Positions 1-9,180 are shown, counted from the first letter of the stretch. The stretch is DNA of 64,000 bases from Bradyrhizobium sp. CSA207 (GCF_029051685.1 NZ_JAACFT010000001.1:186001-250000), one strand, 5' to 3'. Numbers and translations: made by a program. Notes: a model not told the origin generated them from the letters alone.

Positions 1-480
1 CGGATATTTCAGCCGGTCGTCCGGATGCAGGCCGACGAGGCTGAGCAGCTCGCCGACGCGTCCCTGGATGTCACGCTCGCCTTGAATGAGGTCGAAGGCG
101 CGGATCGGCTCGGAGATGATGGCGTCGACCCTGAAGCGCGGGTTCAGGCTCGCATAGGGATCCTGAAAGATCATCTGGATGCGGCGGCGCAGCTTTCGCC
201 GTGCCGGCGCCTGCCGCGGGTCGGTCATCGAGACGCCGTCGATCAAGACGTTGCCGGAGCTCGGCGGCAGCAGGCCGACGACCATCCGCGCCGCCGTGGT
301 CTTGCCCGAGCCGGACTCGCCGACCAGCGCAAAGGTCTCGCCTTTCCTGATGTCGAAGGTGACGCCATCGACGGCCTTGAGATATTCGAGGTGGCCGCCT
401 TCCAGCACGCGATTGAGCCACGGTTTCGAGACATCGAACACGCGGCGCAGATTTTTCGCTTCGACGAAGGGGACGCTCAT
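1..480 (-). CDS. Peptide ABC transporter ATP-binding subunit (DppF/OppF type), cut by window edge
   Basis: Second ATPase of a dipeptide/oligopeptide importer; it hydrolyses ATP on the cytoplasmic face to drive uptake. The ATG lies at 478-480 and the frame stays open to base 1, so only the first 160 residues are visible. The Walker A motif GESGSGKTT is at residues 54-62 and the Q-loop region FQDPYASLNPRF near 105-116. The ABC signature and Walker B lie outside the window. The start overlaps the stop of the preceding ATPase gene by 4 bases (ATGA), which implies translational coupling. The family call is secure; the substrate is unknown. Confidence 0.93.
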   Translation of the reverse strand, partial: MSVPFVEAKNLRRVFDVSKPWLNRVLEGGHLEYLKAVDGVTFDIRKGETFALVGESGSGKTTAARMVVGLLPPSSGNVLIDGVSMTDPRQAPARRKLRRRIQMIFQDPYASLNPRFRVDAIISEPIRAFDLIQGERDIQGRVGELLSLVGLHPDDRLKYP

Positions 481-1463
481 GCCGCGCTCTCCGCCGGTAC
501 GCTGTCGTAGAGATGGCAGGCGACGGATTGCGCGCCGCGCGGCAGTGGCTCCGGCCGCTCGACACGGCAGCGATCGAACGCGAAGGCGCAGCGCGGATTG
601 AAGGAGCAACCGCGCGGGATCGCCGACAGCCGCGGCATCGAGCCGGGAATCTGCACCAGGCGCTTGTCGTCGCCCGCGAGCGTCGGGATCGCGCCCATCA
701 GACCTTTGGCATAGGGATGCAGCGGATTCCTGACGACATCCTGCACGGGCCCGATCTCGGCGACGCGGCCGGCATACATGACCGCGACACGGTCAGAGGT
801 TTCCGCAATGACGCCCATGTCGTGGGTCACCAGCATCACGGCGGTGCCGTGGTCGCGCCCAAGCCGTTTGATCAGCGAGATGATTTGCGCCTGTACCGAG
901 ACGTCGAGGGCGGTGGTCGGCTCGTCCGCGATGATCAGTTCCGGCTCGGCACAGATCGCCAGCGCAATCACCACGCGCTGGCGCATGCCGCCGGAGAATT
1001 CGTGCGGATAGCCGTCGATGCGTTTTTCCGGTGCGGGAATGCCGACTTCGGCCAGCAGGTCGATGGCACGGCGGCGTGCGGCCGTCTCAGACAGGTTCAG
1101 ATGTGTTCTGATCGTCTCGATGATCTGCTCGCCGACCCGGTAGAGCGGATTGAGCGAGGTGAGGGGATCCTGGAAGATCATGCCGATGCGCTTGCCGCGG
1201 ACGCGGCGCATCTCCTCCGGCGGCAGATTGTCGATGCGCAGGCCCGACAGGCGGATCTCGCCGCCCGCGATGCGGCCGGGCGGATCGATCAGGCCGATCA
1301 CGGAAAGGCCGGTCACGGATTTGCCGGCGCCGGATTCGCCGACCACGCCCAGCACCTCGCCCTTGGCGATATCGAAGGAGACGCCGTCGATGGCGCGCAG
1401 CGTGCCGCGGCGGGAGGCGAACTCCACCTGGAGATTGCGGACGGAGAGGACGGGTTCGGTCAT
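477..1463 (-). CDS. Peptide ABC transporter ATP-binding subunit (DppD/OppD type)
   Basis: First ATPase of the peptide importer, 328 residues, the usual length for DppD. Walker A GESGAGKS is at 42-49, the signature FSGGMRQ at 156-162 and Walker B LIIADE at 176-181. The C-terminus has the cysteine-containing segment (GCSFNPRCAFAFDRC) typical of the oligopeptide/dipeptide ATPase tail. It follows the DppC-like permease gene by 13 bases and overlaps the next ATPase gene, so the minus-strand order is binding protein, DppB, DppC, DppD, DppF. Peptide specificity cannot be read from the sequence. Confidence 0.95.
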   Translation of the reverse strand: MTEPVLSVRNLQVEFASRRGTLRAIDGVSFDIAKGEVLGVVGESGAGKSVTGLSVIGLIDPPGRIAGGEIRLSGLRIDNLPPEEMRRVRGKRIGMIFQDPLTSLNPLYRVGEQIIETIRTHLNLSETAARRRAIDLLAEVGIPAPEKRIDGYPHEFSGGMRQRVVIALAICAEPELIIADEPTTALDVSVQAQIISLIKRLGRDHGTAVMLVTHDMGVIAETSDRVAVMYAGRVAEIGPVQDVVRNPLHPYAKGLMGAIPTLAGDDKRLVQIPGSMPRLSAIPRGCSFNPRCAFAFDRCRVERPEPLPRGAQSVACHLYDSVPAESAA

Positions 1464-1476
1464 GAGCGAGGCATGG

Positions 1477-2442
1477 TCATCGGAGCTTTGGATTGAGCGC
1501 GTCGCGCAGCCAGTCGCCGAGCAGGTTGATGGACAGGATCAGCGCCGCGAGCGCAAGCCCCGGGAAGGCGACGATCCACCATTCACCCGCGAAGAGATAG
1601 TTGTTGCCGATGCGGATCAGCGTGCCTAGCGACGGCATGGTCTCGGGCATGCCCGAGCCGAGGAAGGACAGCGTCGCCTCGGTGATGATGGCGAGCGCCA
1701 GGTTGATGGTGGCGATCACGAGAATCGGCCCCATCGTGTTCGGCAGCACGTGGCGCAGCATGATCACCGGGGCGGGCAGGCCAATGAGCTGGGCGGCGGC
1801 GACATAGTCCTTGTTCTTCTCGACCATGACGGAGCCGCGCACCGTGCGGGCATATTGCACCCAAAAACTCAACCCGATCGCGAAGACCAGGACGGCCAGC
1901 ATGCTCATCTCGTCGAGCTTGTTGCCGAAAACCGATTTGGCGATGCCGTTGATCAGGAGCGCGATCAGGATCGCCGGGAAGGAGAGCTGCACGTCGGCGA
2001 TGCGCATGATCAGCCCGTCGACGGCACCGCCGAAATAGCCGGCCGTCAGCCCGAGCAGGATGCCGATCGCGCCGGAGAAGACGACGCCGAGCACGCCGAC
2101 GAGGAGCGAGATGCGCATTCCATAGAGGATCGCCGACAGCACGTCGCGGCCCTGCTCGTCGGTGCCGAGCAGGAACGGGCTCTGACCGTCGGCAGTCCAT
2201 AGCGGCGAGATGCGCGAGTTCATCAACTGGAGCTGCGCCGGATCGAAGGGATTTTGGACCGACAGCACCGATGCGAGGATCGCGAGCAGGAAGAACAGCA
2301 GCGTCACCGCCGCTGCGACCATGGTGATTTTGGAGCGGCGGAATGAGTAGAACAGGTCGCTGTCGAGCGCGCGTTTGAACCAGGGCGGCGCGGCGTGCGA
2401 GCCGCGCCCTTCGACTTTGTGCGGAACGACGGCGTCGCTCAT
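1477..2442 (-). CDS. Peptide ABC transporter permease (DppC/OppC type)
   Basis: Inner-membrane permease of 321 residues. The N-terminus is cytoplasmic, the first hydrophobic helix lies around residues 40-62, and a further helix cluster follows. The FLLGTDEQGRDVLS segment after the first helix is typical of the DppC/OppC family. The EAA loop that contacts the ATPase is around GLPAPVIMLRHVLPN. It starts 2 bases after the DppB-type gene and is followed by the ATPase genes, so it forms the second half of the channel. Confidence 0.94.
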   Translation of the reverse strand: MSDAVVPHKVEGRGSHAAPPWFKRALDSDLFYSFRRSKITMVAAAVTLLFFLLAILASVLSVQNPFDPAQLQLMNSRISPLWTADGQSPFLLGTDEQGRDVLSAILYGMRISLLVGVLGVVFSGAIGILLGLTAGYFGGAVDGLIMRIADVQLSFPAILIALLINGIAKSVFGNKLDEMSMLAVLVFAIGLSFWVQYARTVRGSVMVEKNKDYVAAAQLIGLPAPVIMLRHVLPNTMGPILVIATINLALAIITEATLSFLGSGMPETMPSLGTLIRIGNNYLFAGEWWIVAFPGLALAALILSINLLGDWLRDALNPKLR

Positions 2443-2444
2443 CT

Positions 2445-3425
2445 CTAGTGCGCCCGGCTGACCGTCGAGCGCAGACGCGGATCGACGATGGTGTAGAGGA
2501 TATCAACCACGAGATTGATGGTGACGAAGATCAGGGACACCATCATCAGATAGGCGGCCATGATCGGGATATCGACGTTCTGAACGGCCTGCACGAACAG
2601 GAGCCCCATGCCCGGCCACTGGAACACGGTCTCGGTGATGATCGCAAATGCAATTACCGAGCCAAATTGCAGGCCGGCCACGGTGATCACGGGAACCAGC
2701 GTGTTGCGGAGCGCGTGCCCGAAATGGATGGCGCGGGTGGACAGGCCACGTGCCCGGGCGAAGCGGATGTAGTCGGTCCGCATCACCTCGAGCATCTCGG
2801 CGCGGACGAGGCGCATGATCAAGGTCATCTGGAACAGGCCGAGCGTGATCGAGGGCATGATCAGGGCTTTCAATCCCGACAGCGTCAATAGCCCCGTCGT
2901 CCACCAGCCGATACGCACGACATCGCCACGGCCGAAGGAGGGCAGCCAGCCGAGCGTCACCGAGAACAGGTAGATCAGGAGAATGCCGATCAGGAAAGTC
3001 GGTAGCGAAATTCCGATCAGCGAAATCGCCTGGAATAAATGGGCGAGCCAGGTGTCGCGGCGAAGCGCCGAATAGACCCCCATCAGGATGCCACTGAGCA
3101 TCGCGAAGATGGTGGCGCAGATCGCGAGTTCCAGCGTTGCCGGCATCCGCTCCATCAGCAGGTTGCTGACGGGCAGTCGGAACTGGTAGGACACGCCGAA
3201 CTTGAACTGCGCGGCATTGCCGACATAGCGGCCGAACTGCACGATGACGGGATCGTCGAGGCCGAGCGACTTGCGGATCGCGGCGCGTTCGGCGCCCGAG
3301 GTATCCATCCCGACCATCTGGTTCACGGGGTCGCCGGCAAAGCGGAACATCGAGAACGCGATGATCCCGACGGCGATCATGACGCCGACGGCCTGGATGG
3401 CCCGGCGTAGTGTGAAAGCGAGCAT
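2445..3425 (-). CDS. Peptide ABC transporter permease (DppB/OppB type)
   Basis: Inner-membrane permease of 326 residues, beginning with MLAFTLRRAIQAVGVM, a typical DppB-type first helix. The EAA-type loop is near GLSTRAIHFGHALRNTLVPV and the C-terminus ends in DPRLR, as is usual in this family. It pairs with the DppC-type permease encoded 2 bases downstream. It is separated from the binding-protein gene by about 100 bases that contain a strong hairpin, so expression may be lower than that of the binding protein. Confidence 0.94.
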   Translation of the reverse strand: MLAFTLRRAIQAVGVMIAVGIIAFSMFRFAGDPVNQMVGMDTSGAERAAIRKSLGLDDPVIVQFGRYVGNAAQFKFGVSYQFRLPVSNLLMERMPATLELAICATIFAMLSGILMGVYSALRRDTWLAHLFQAISLIGISLPTFLIGILLIYLFSVTLGWLPSFGRGDVVRIGWWTTGLLTLSGLKALIMPSITLGLFQMTLIMRLVRAEMLEVMRTDYIRFARARGLSTRAIHFGHALRNTLVPVITVAGLQFGSVIAFAIITETVFQWPGMGLLFVQAVQNVDIPIMAAYLMMVSLIFVTINLVVDILYTIVDPRLRSTVSRAH

Positions 3426-3480
3426 CTGTTCCTTTCACATCTCTTCAGGGGCGCGCATCATCGCGTTAGCCCGAAACAGC

Positions 3481-3510
3481 AAGTCCCGGAAGCCAGGGCT
3501 TCCGGGACTT
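3481..3510 (-). terminator. Perfect hairpin between binding-protein and permease genes
   Basis: Inverted repeat with 14-base arms (AAGTCCCGGAAGCC / GGCTTCCGGGACTT) and almost no loop. It sits in the gap between the stop of the binding-protein gene and the start of the DppB-type gene. No clear T-run follows on the minus strand, so it is more likely a partial terminator or mRNA-stabilising hairpin that favours the binding protein than a full stop. Confidence 0.6.
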
Positions 3511-3526
3511 CACAACTTGTCGACAC

Positions 3527-5128
3527 CTACTCGTCCTGTTTAGTCGCCCAGTAGAGCAGGACCTGGTTGTCTGCGCGCTGGGTCAGTTTCACCTTCTTCG
3601 ACACGCCCCATGCGAGCGCCTGCTGATGCAGCGGAACGTAGGCGTAGTCCTTGATCGCGAGCTCGTAGGCCTGCTTGATCAGGAGATCGCGCTTGGTCGT
3701 ATCGGGCTCCAGGAGAACCTTGTCCGCGAGCTCGTCGAACTGCTTGTTGCAATAGCCGGCGAGATTGGCTTCGCCGCGGTTGGGATCCTTGGGATCGTCG
3801 CGGCACCCCATGATGTCGTGCATCACGTTGTGGGAGTCCAGCGTGTCGGGGGTCCAGCCCAGCATGAAGAACGAGGTCTTGTAGCCGCCGGGCTTCAGCA
3901 CCTTGGCGAAGTATTGCGCCTTGGGCTGCGCCAGCAGGTTCACCTTGATGCCGATACGGGCGAGCATGCCGACGACCGCCTGGCAGATCGCTGCGTCATT
4001 GACGTAGCGATCGTTCGGGCAGTCCATCGTTACTTCGAAACCGTCGGCATAGCCGGCGTCCGCCAGCAGCTTTTTGGCGCCGTCGGGATCGAGCTTCGGC
4101 CGGGTGAAGTCCTTCGACAGCGCATAGAGCTCCGGTGCGATCATCAGCGCGGACGGCGTCGAGAGGCCGCGCATGACGCGGTTCTTGATCAGGTCGACGT
4201 CGATCGCCTTGTAGACGGCTTCGCGGACGCGAATGTCCTTGAATGGGTTCTTGCCCTTGATGTTCGAGTATAGCAGCTCGTCGCGCGATTGGTCCATGCC
4301 GACGAAGATGGTGCGGAGTTCAGGCCCCGTCAGCACGGTAGCGTTGGGGCTTGAATTGACGCGCTGGATGTCCTGGACCGGAACCGGTTCGATCACGTCG
4401 ACCTCGCCCGACAGCAGTGCCGCGACGCGCGTGGCCTCGGATGCGATCGGCGTGAAGATGATCTCCTTCAGATTATGTTCCGGCTTGCGCCACCAGTTCG
4501 GATTGACCTTGAACACGGTCTTCACGCCCGGCTGATGGCTCTCGATCATGAAGGGGCCGGTGCCGTTTTCATGAAGCGAGGCGTAGCTCGGCGTCGTGGC
4601 GGCTGCCGGCGTCGGCGCCGCCGCATCGTTCGCCTCTGCCCATTTCTTGTCCATAATGTACCAGGTCGCCCACAGCGCCGTCAGGATGGGATTGGGCGCG
4701 GTAAGGATGAAATCGACGGTATAATCGTCGATCTTGACGACCTTCGCGTCGGCGGGGAGGCGGCTGAGGAAGTTCGAGCCTTTCGCCCGCACGCGCTCAG
4801 CCGAGAACACCACATCGTCCGCGGTGAAGGGGTCGCCATTGTGGAATTTCACGCCCTTGCGCAGGTGAAAGCGCCAGCGTGTCGGTTCCGGCGTCTCCCA
4901 GCTTTCGGCCAGCGCCGGGATGATCTTCAAATTCTTGTCGCGGGCGACCAGGCCCTCATAGACATGGCCGAGGTGCGCACTGGTCGTCGACTCGTTCAGC
5001 GTGTAGGGGTCGAGCGATTTCAGCTCACCCTGGTTGGCATAGCGCAGCGTCTGGCTCGACGCCGGCGAGACCGCCAACGCAAGCATACCGGCGAGCGTCG
5101 CCGCAAACAGACTTCGTCCGACTGACAT
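3527..5128 (-). CDS. Peptide ABC transporter substrate-binding protein (family 5)
   Basis: Periplasmic binding protein of the SBP_bac_5 (DppA/OppA) family, 533 residues. The start at 5128 is chosen because it follows a good ribosome site (GAGAGGG, 8-9 bases away) and opens directly into a signal peptide (MSVGRSLFAATLAGMLALA, likely cut near SPASSQ). Upstream in-frame ATGs to 5266 would add residues with no signal-peptide character. Family features include the N-terminal LRYANQGELKSLDPYTLNE and the WRFHLRKGVKFHNGDPFTAD segment. It is the first gene of the importer operon. The ligand is unknown: it could be peptides, glutathione or opine-like compounds. Confidence 0.93.
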   Translation of the reverse strand: MSVGRSLFAATLAGMLALAVSPASSQTLRYANQGELKSLDPYTLNESTTSAHLGHVYEGLVARDKNLKIIPALAESWETPEPTRWRFHLRKGVKFHNGDPFTADDVVFSAERVRAKGSNFLSRLPADAKVVKIDDYTVDFILTAPNPILTALWATWYIMDKKWAEANDAAAPTPAAATTPSYASLHENGTGPFMIESHQPGVKTVFKVNPNWWRKPEHNLKEIIFTPIASEATRVAALLSGEVDVIEPVPVQDIQRVNSSPNATVLTGPELRTIFVGMDQSRDELLYSNIKGKNPFKDIRVREAVYKAIDVDLIKNRVMRGLSTPSALMIAPELYALSKDFTRPKLDPDGAKKLLADAGYADGFEVTMDCPNDRYVNDAAICQAVVGMLARIGIKVNLLAQPKAQYFAKVLKPGGYKTSFFMLGWTPDTLDSHNVMHDIMGCRDDPKDPNRGEANLAGYCNKQFDELADKVLLEPDTTKRDLLIKQAYELAIKDYAYVPLHQQALAWGVSKKVKLTQRADNQVLLYWATKQDE

Positions 5129-5516
5129 TCTTGACCCTCTCCACTCGCCCGCACCGTCATTTTTGATTGTTCGGCGGGGCTGATCGATCCATGTTGCCCA
5201 GAGTTCTCGACCCGTGCAAGCGCCATTCCAGCAAGGAACGCGCCAAGTTGCACCGCTGTGCAGCAATGCTGACCGGCAATTTGGGGGCGAAAGGTCGGCG
5301 GACGATATTCGACTTTTCGACCTGTGAAGTCCCCGGGGGGCAAGGCGGTAACGCCCATGCCGGCCTCGGGCGAGCGCTTTCGCGGCGAAGCGATTTGATT
5401 GACCATACCTGCCGATTGCGGGAGCCGGCGCCCGTCGCCCGGATCAGGTCGCTTGCGTTGCGCACCGTGTCGCGGCGATACTCCGACAGGCCGCTCGAAT
5501 CTTATCCGGAGGGGAC
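5129..5516. other. 388-base divergent intergenic region
   Basis: Gap between the minus-strand peptide importer and the plus-strand DUF6489-like gene; it must hold both promoters. I see no convincing coding frame. A weak sigma70-like pair (TTGCGT at 5453-5458 and GATACT at 5477-5482, spacing 18) could serve the plus-strand gene. A strong ribosome site GGAGGGG lies just before 5517. No repeat of the families found elsewhere in the window is present. Confidence 0.5.
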
Positions 5517-5774
5517 ATGAAAGTTAATATCGAAATCGACTGCACCCCCCTCGAGGCCCGCCAGTTCTTCGGATTGCCGGATGTCTCGCCGATGCAAATT
5601 GCCGTCATGGACAAGCTGCAGCAGCAGGTCTTGAGCAACATCGACAAGATCTCACCGGAATCGCTGATCCAGAGCTGGTTCACCTTCGATCCGAAGATCG
5701 CCGAGCGGTTTCAGGACATGTTCGTCACGATGGCCGGCCTTGGCGGCACGCGCAGCGGCGACAAGAAAAAATAA
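5517..5774 (+). CDS. Small DUF6489-like conserved protein
   Basis: 85-residue acidic protein with no signal peptide or membrane segment. It begins MKVNIEIDCTPLEARQFFGL and has a methionine- and glutamine-rich middle (SPMQIAVMDKLQQQV) and a basic tail ending in KKK. I recognise it as the small alphaproteobacterial family annotated DUF6489; this is from memory and not searched. No function is known. The start follows GGAGGGGAC. Its stop overlaps the start of the alpha/beta hydrolase by one base (TAATG), so the two are translationally coupled and probably work together. Confidence 0.85.
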   Translation: MKVNIEIDCTPLEARQFFGLPDVSPMQIAVMDKLQQQVLSNIDKISPESLIQSWFTFDPKIAERFQDMFVTMAGLGGTRSGDKKK

Positions 5775-6574
5775 TGTCGGGTGCAAAGCACGGGCCACGG
5801 GCGTCGGGTCGGCTTCGTCCGCCGGGCCTTGGCCTCCTGCTTGCCGAAGCCCGCGGCCTGTTAGAATTCAACGCCAGCCTGTTGCTGTCGCCCGTCTTGA
5901 TGCGTGCGCCGAGGGGCGACGGACATCCGGTGCTGGCGCTGCCCGGTTTTCTCGCCAGCGACCTCTCGATGGCGCCGATGCGGCGCTATTTGAGCGAGCT
6001 CGGCTACGATACGCACGCCTGGCGGATGGGACGCAATCTGGGAGGCCTGGGGCGGATGCGGGAGGCGTTGCGCACCCGCCTCGCCGAAATCCATGCTGCA
6101 AGCGGACGGAAGGTCAGCCTGGTCGGATGGAGTCTAGGCGGCGTCTATGCCCGCGATCTGGCGCTTCAGGCGCCCGAGATGGTTCGCTACGTCGTCACGC
6201 TCGGCAGCCCCTTTGCCAACGACGTGCGGGCGACCAATGCGACGCGGCTCTACGAGGCGCTGTCCGGCGAACGGGTTGAGGATTTTGCGGAAGCGCGCGA
6301 AGCGATCGCCGGCGACCTGCCGGTGCCGACCAGCTCGATCTACTCGCGCGCCGACGGCGTTGTGAACTGGCGGACCTGCCTGCTGCGTCCGTCCGAGCGT
6401 GCCGAGAACATCGAGGTGCACCTGGCGAGCCATATCGGGCTCGGGGTAAACCCCGCGGCGTTGTGGGCCGTCGCCGATCGTCTGGCGCAACCGGAAGGGG
6501 AGTTCTGGCCATTTGACCGGGCAGGGCCGTTTGCCATTGCATATGCCCCGCCGGAACGGGCAGTATCGGCCTGA
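5774..6574 (+). CDS. Alpha/beta hydrolase, paralogue of the one at 19340
   Basis: 266-residue serine hydrolase. The nucleophile elbow GWSLGG puts Ser at residue 120, and an oxyanion-side segment HPVLALPGFLASD precedes it. A candidate catalytic Asp is in YSRADGVVNW and a candidate His in VHLASHIGLG. There is no clear signal peptide. It shares long blocks with the hydrolase at 19340 (APRGDGHPVL, LVGWSLGG, VTLGSPFA), so they are paralogues. It is coupled to the DUF6489-like gene and followed 48 bases later by the WS/DGAT gene. A lipase or esterase acting on acyl lipids would fit the context, but that is inference. Confidence 0.88.
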   Translation: MSGAKHGPRASGRLRPPGLGLLLAEARGLLEFNASLLLSPVLMRAPRGDGHPVLALPGFLASDLSMAPMRRYLSELGYDTHAWRMGRNLGGLGRMREALRTRLAEIHAASGRKVSLVGWSLGGVYARDLALQAPEMVRYVVTLGSPFANDVRATNATRLYEALSGERVEDFAEAREAIAGDLPVPTSSIYSRADGVVNWRTCLLRPSERAENIEVHLASHIGLGVNPAALWAVADRLAQPEGEFWPFDRAGPFAIAYAPPERAVSA

Positions 6575-6621
6575 CGAGAAGCGCCGCCCAAGGCGCCCGT
6601 CAAGACGCTCGGGAGGGAACC

Positions 6622-8172
6622 ATGGCTGACGGTAAGAAGCTGTCGTCGCTGGATGCGTCGTTTCTCTATCTGGAAACGCCGGAAATGCCGATGCATGTCG
6701 GGAGCATGGCGATCTTCCGCCTGCCGGACGACTACAAGGGCGACTTCTTCGAAGACTTCAAGGCGATGATCGTCTCGCGCCTGCATATCGCGCCGATCCT
6801 GAAAGCTCGGCTGGAGAAGGCGCCGCTCGACATCGACCATCCCTCCTGGGTCGAGGACGACCAGTTCGACATCGACCGCCACATCTTCCGCGCCAGCCTG
6901 CCCGCGCCGCGCGACCGCGCCACGCTCGAGCGCATCGTCGGCTGGATGCATGCCAAGCTCTTGAACCGCGCCCGCCCGCTCTGGGAGTTTTACGTGTTCG
7001 AGGGCATGAAGGACAACGAGGTCGGGCTCTATTCCAAGATGCACCATGCCGCCATCGACGGCGGCGCCGGCGCGGCATTGACCAACATGATCTACGACAT
7101 CTCGCCGATACCACGAAAGGTCGATCCACCGACCAGTGGTGCCAAGTCCGGACAGGAGCCGCGCGACATCGCGGCGAACCTGCTCGATTCCTATCAGCAG
7201 CTCTTCAGCCAGCCGCTCGATGCCTCTTCCGCCGCCAAGAACCTGCAACTGCCGCGCACCGGCAAGAGCGACATCGGCTCGATCCTGTTCGACAATGCGA
7301 TGTACCAGATCGAGAGCGCGGTGCGTTTTGCCGGAAACATCCCGACCATGGTCAAGAGCGTCTCCGACGTGCTCGGCAAGATCTCCGATCCGAGGTCGCG
7401 CGAGAGCCTCGCCAGCATGGTGTCGCCGCCGACCATGCTGAACAAGACGATCTCGTCCGAGCGCAGTTTTGCCGGTGTCTCGATCCCTTTGTCGCGGGCC
7501 AAGGCGCTCGCCAAGCAAGCCGGCGGCAAGCTCAACGACGTGGTGCTGGCGCTCGCCTCCGGCGTGGTCCGGCGCTACCTCAAGGAGTACAGCACCCTTC
7601 CTGCGAAATCGCTGACCGCAGCGGTGCCGATCTCGCTGCGCGAGGAGGGCAACACCGAGGCCAACAACCAGGTGTTCGGCATGATCTGCTCGATCGCGAC
7701 CAACATCGACGATCCCAAGGCGCGGCTGGAGGCGATCATCGCGCAGTCGACCAAATCCAAGGAGATGTCGCATCCGCTGCGCGCGCTGATGCCGCAGGTC
7801 TCCAACATCTCGATGCTGGGCGCGCCGATGATGGTGCAGATCCTGGCCTTGCTCTACAGCCGGTCGAACCTGTCCGATGTGCTGCCGCCGGCCGCCAACA
7901 TCACCGTCTCCAACGTGCCGGGGCCGCGGCAGACGCTCTATGCCGCCGGCGCCGAGCTGCTGCACATCTTCCCGGTGTCGATCTCGACGCACGGCCAGGC
8001 GCTCAACATCACCGTGCAGAGCTATCGCGACCAGCTCGATTTCGGCTTTATCGTCGGCGCCAACATCATTCCGCACGTGCAAGTGATGTGCGACATGCTG
8101 CCGGACGAGTTTGCCGCGCTGGAGGCGGCCTACGCGCCGCCGGCGGCCGACATCAAGAGTGCCGCTGAGTAG
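6622..8172 (+). CDS. Wax ester synthase / diacylglycerol acyltransferase (WS/DGAT)
   Basis: 516-residue acyltransferase of the bacterial WS/DGAT family, which joins acyl-CoA to a fatty alcohol or diacylglycerol at the membrane and lipid-body surface. The active-site motif HHAAIDG (HHxxxDG) is at residues 141-147, the N-terminus LSSLDASFLYLETP is the family opening, and the conserved NVPGP segment lies near the C-terminal part. A strong ribosome site (GGGAGGG) precedes the ATG. Neighbours are hydrolases, a fatty-acid-type P450 and PHA genes, consistent with neutral-lipid storage. The actual acceptor cannot be told from sequence. Confidence 0.93.
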   Translation: MADGKKLSSLDASFLYLETPEMPMHVGSMAIFRLPDDYKGDFFEDFKAMIVSRLHIAPILKARLEKAPLDIDHPSWVEDDQFDIDRHIFRASLPAPRDRATLERIVGWMHAKLLNRARPLWEFYVFEGMKDNEVGLYSKMHHAAIDGGAGAALTNMIYDISPIPRKVDPPTSGAKSGQEPRDIAANLLDSYQQLFSQPLDASSAAKNLQLPRTGKSDIGSILFDNAMYQIESAVRFAGNIPTMVKSVSDVLGKISDPRSRESLASMVSPPTMLNKTISSERSFAGVSIPLSRAKALAKQAGGKLNDVVLALASGVVRRYLKEYSTLPAKSLTAAVPISLREEGNTEANNQVFGMICSIATNIDDPKARLEAIIAQSTKSKEMSHPLRALMPQVSNISMLGAPMMVQILALLYSRSNLSDVLPPAANITVSNVPGPRQTLYAAGAELLHIFPVSISTHGQALNITVQSYRDQLDFGFIVGANIIPHVQVMCDMLPDEFAALEAAYAPPAADIKSAAE

Positions 8173-8182
8173 GAATGCTGAG

Positions 8183-9178
8183 ATGATTGAAATGCCACCG
8201 CTCAAGTTCGTACAGACGAACGGAATCCGCATGGGCTATTACGAGGCGGGCCCGGTCACCGACAAGCCGCCGATGGTGCTGTGCCACGGCTGGCCGGAGC
8301 TCGCCTTCTCCTGGCGTTACCAGATCAAGGCGCTGAGCGAGGCCGGGATTCGGGTGATCGCGCCGGACCAGCGCGGCTACGGGGCGACCGACCAGCCCGA
8401 GCCGGTCGAGGACTACGACATCGAACATCTGACCGGAGACCTCGTCGGGCTGCTCGATCATCTCCAGATCGACAAGGCGGTCTTCGTCGGACACGACTGG
8501 GGCGGCTTCGTCGTCTGGCAGATGCCGTTGCGGCATATCGACCGGGTTGCCGGGGTGGTCGGTATCAACACGCCTCATACCAATCGTGCATGGGCCGATC
8601 CGATCGAGCTGCTGCGCGCCCGCTTCGGCGACAAGATGTACATCGTGCAATTCCAGGATCCGGCGCGCGAACCCGACAGGATCTTTGGCAGCCGCGTCGA
8701 GCAAACATTCGATGCGTTCATGCGCAAGCCGGCGCCGCGTCCGCCCGACGCACCGGCCGAGGAGGTGGTTGCTGGCGTCGGCGCTTCGCCGCGGGTCAAT
8801 CTGGCGTTTCCGCAGATGATCGCCGGCTATGACGCCAAGCATGATCCGCGTACGCCGATCCTGTCGCCGGAAGAGAAGAAGGTGTTCGTCGACAACTTTA
8901 CCCGGACCGGCTTTACCGGCGGCATCAACTGGTACCGCAACATGTCGCGCAACTGGATGCGCTCCGAAGGGCTCGACCATACGGTGCTCGTGCCGTCGCT
9001 GATGATCATGGCCGAGAACGACGCGGTGCTGCCGCCGTCTTCCGCCGACGGCATGGACAAGCTGATACCCGATCTCGAAAAATACCTGGTCCGCGACAGC
9101 GGCCATTGGACGCAGCAGGAGAAGCCGGAAGAGGTCAGCGCCAAGCTGATCGAATGGCGTAGAAGGCGGTTCGGTTAG
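8183..9178 (+). CDS. Epoxide-hydrolase-like alpha/beta hydrolase
   Basis: 331-residue alpha/beta hydrolase with the features of soluble epoxide hydrolases: HGWPE at 35-39 (oxyanion hole), GHDWGG with nucleophile Asp105, a cap segment FTGGINWYRN with a likely epoxide-polarising Tyr, and a catalytic His in SGHWTQQE. The start at 8183 is chosen because upstream codons read through the end of the WS/DGAT gene. It lies 10 bases after the WS/DGAT stop, so probably in the same transcript. Haloalkane dehalogenases share the Asp nucleophile, but HGWPE and the cap Tyr favour an epoxide hydrolase. Confidence 0.88.
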   Translation: MIEMPPLKFVQTNGIRMGYYEAGPVTDKPPMVLCHGWPELAFSWRYQIKALSEAGIRVIAPDQRGYGATDQPEPVEDYDIEHLTGDLVGLLDHLQIDKAVFVGHDWGGFVVWQMPLRHIDRVAGVVGINTPHTNRAWADPIELLRARFGDKMYIVQFQDPAREPDRIFGSRVEQTFDAFMRKPAPRPPDAPAEEVVAGVGASPRVNLAFPQMIAGYDAKHDPRTPILSPEEKKVFVDNFTRTGFTGGINWYRNMSRNWMRSEGLDHTVLVPSLMIMAENDAVLPPSSADGMDKLIPDLEKYLVRDSGHWTQQEKPEEVSAKLIEWRRRRFG

Positions 9179-9180
9179 CT

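Noticed and set aside
5129-5266. N-terminal extension of the peptide-binding protein
   Set aside because: The start at 5128 has a good ribosome site and opens directly into a signal peptide; the extension would bury it.
6340-8232. A 630-codon open frame antisense to the WS/DGAT gene
   Set aside because: It mirrors the codon pattern of the real gene, has no family resemblance (Arg/His/Asp-rich), and the plus-strand gene has a clear active-site motif.
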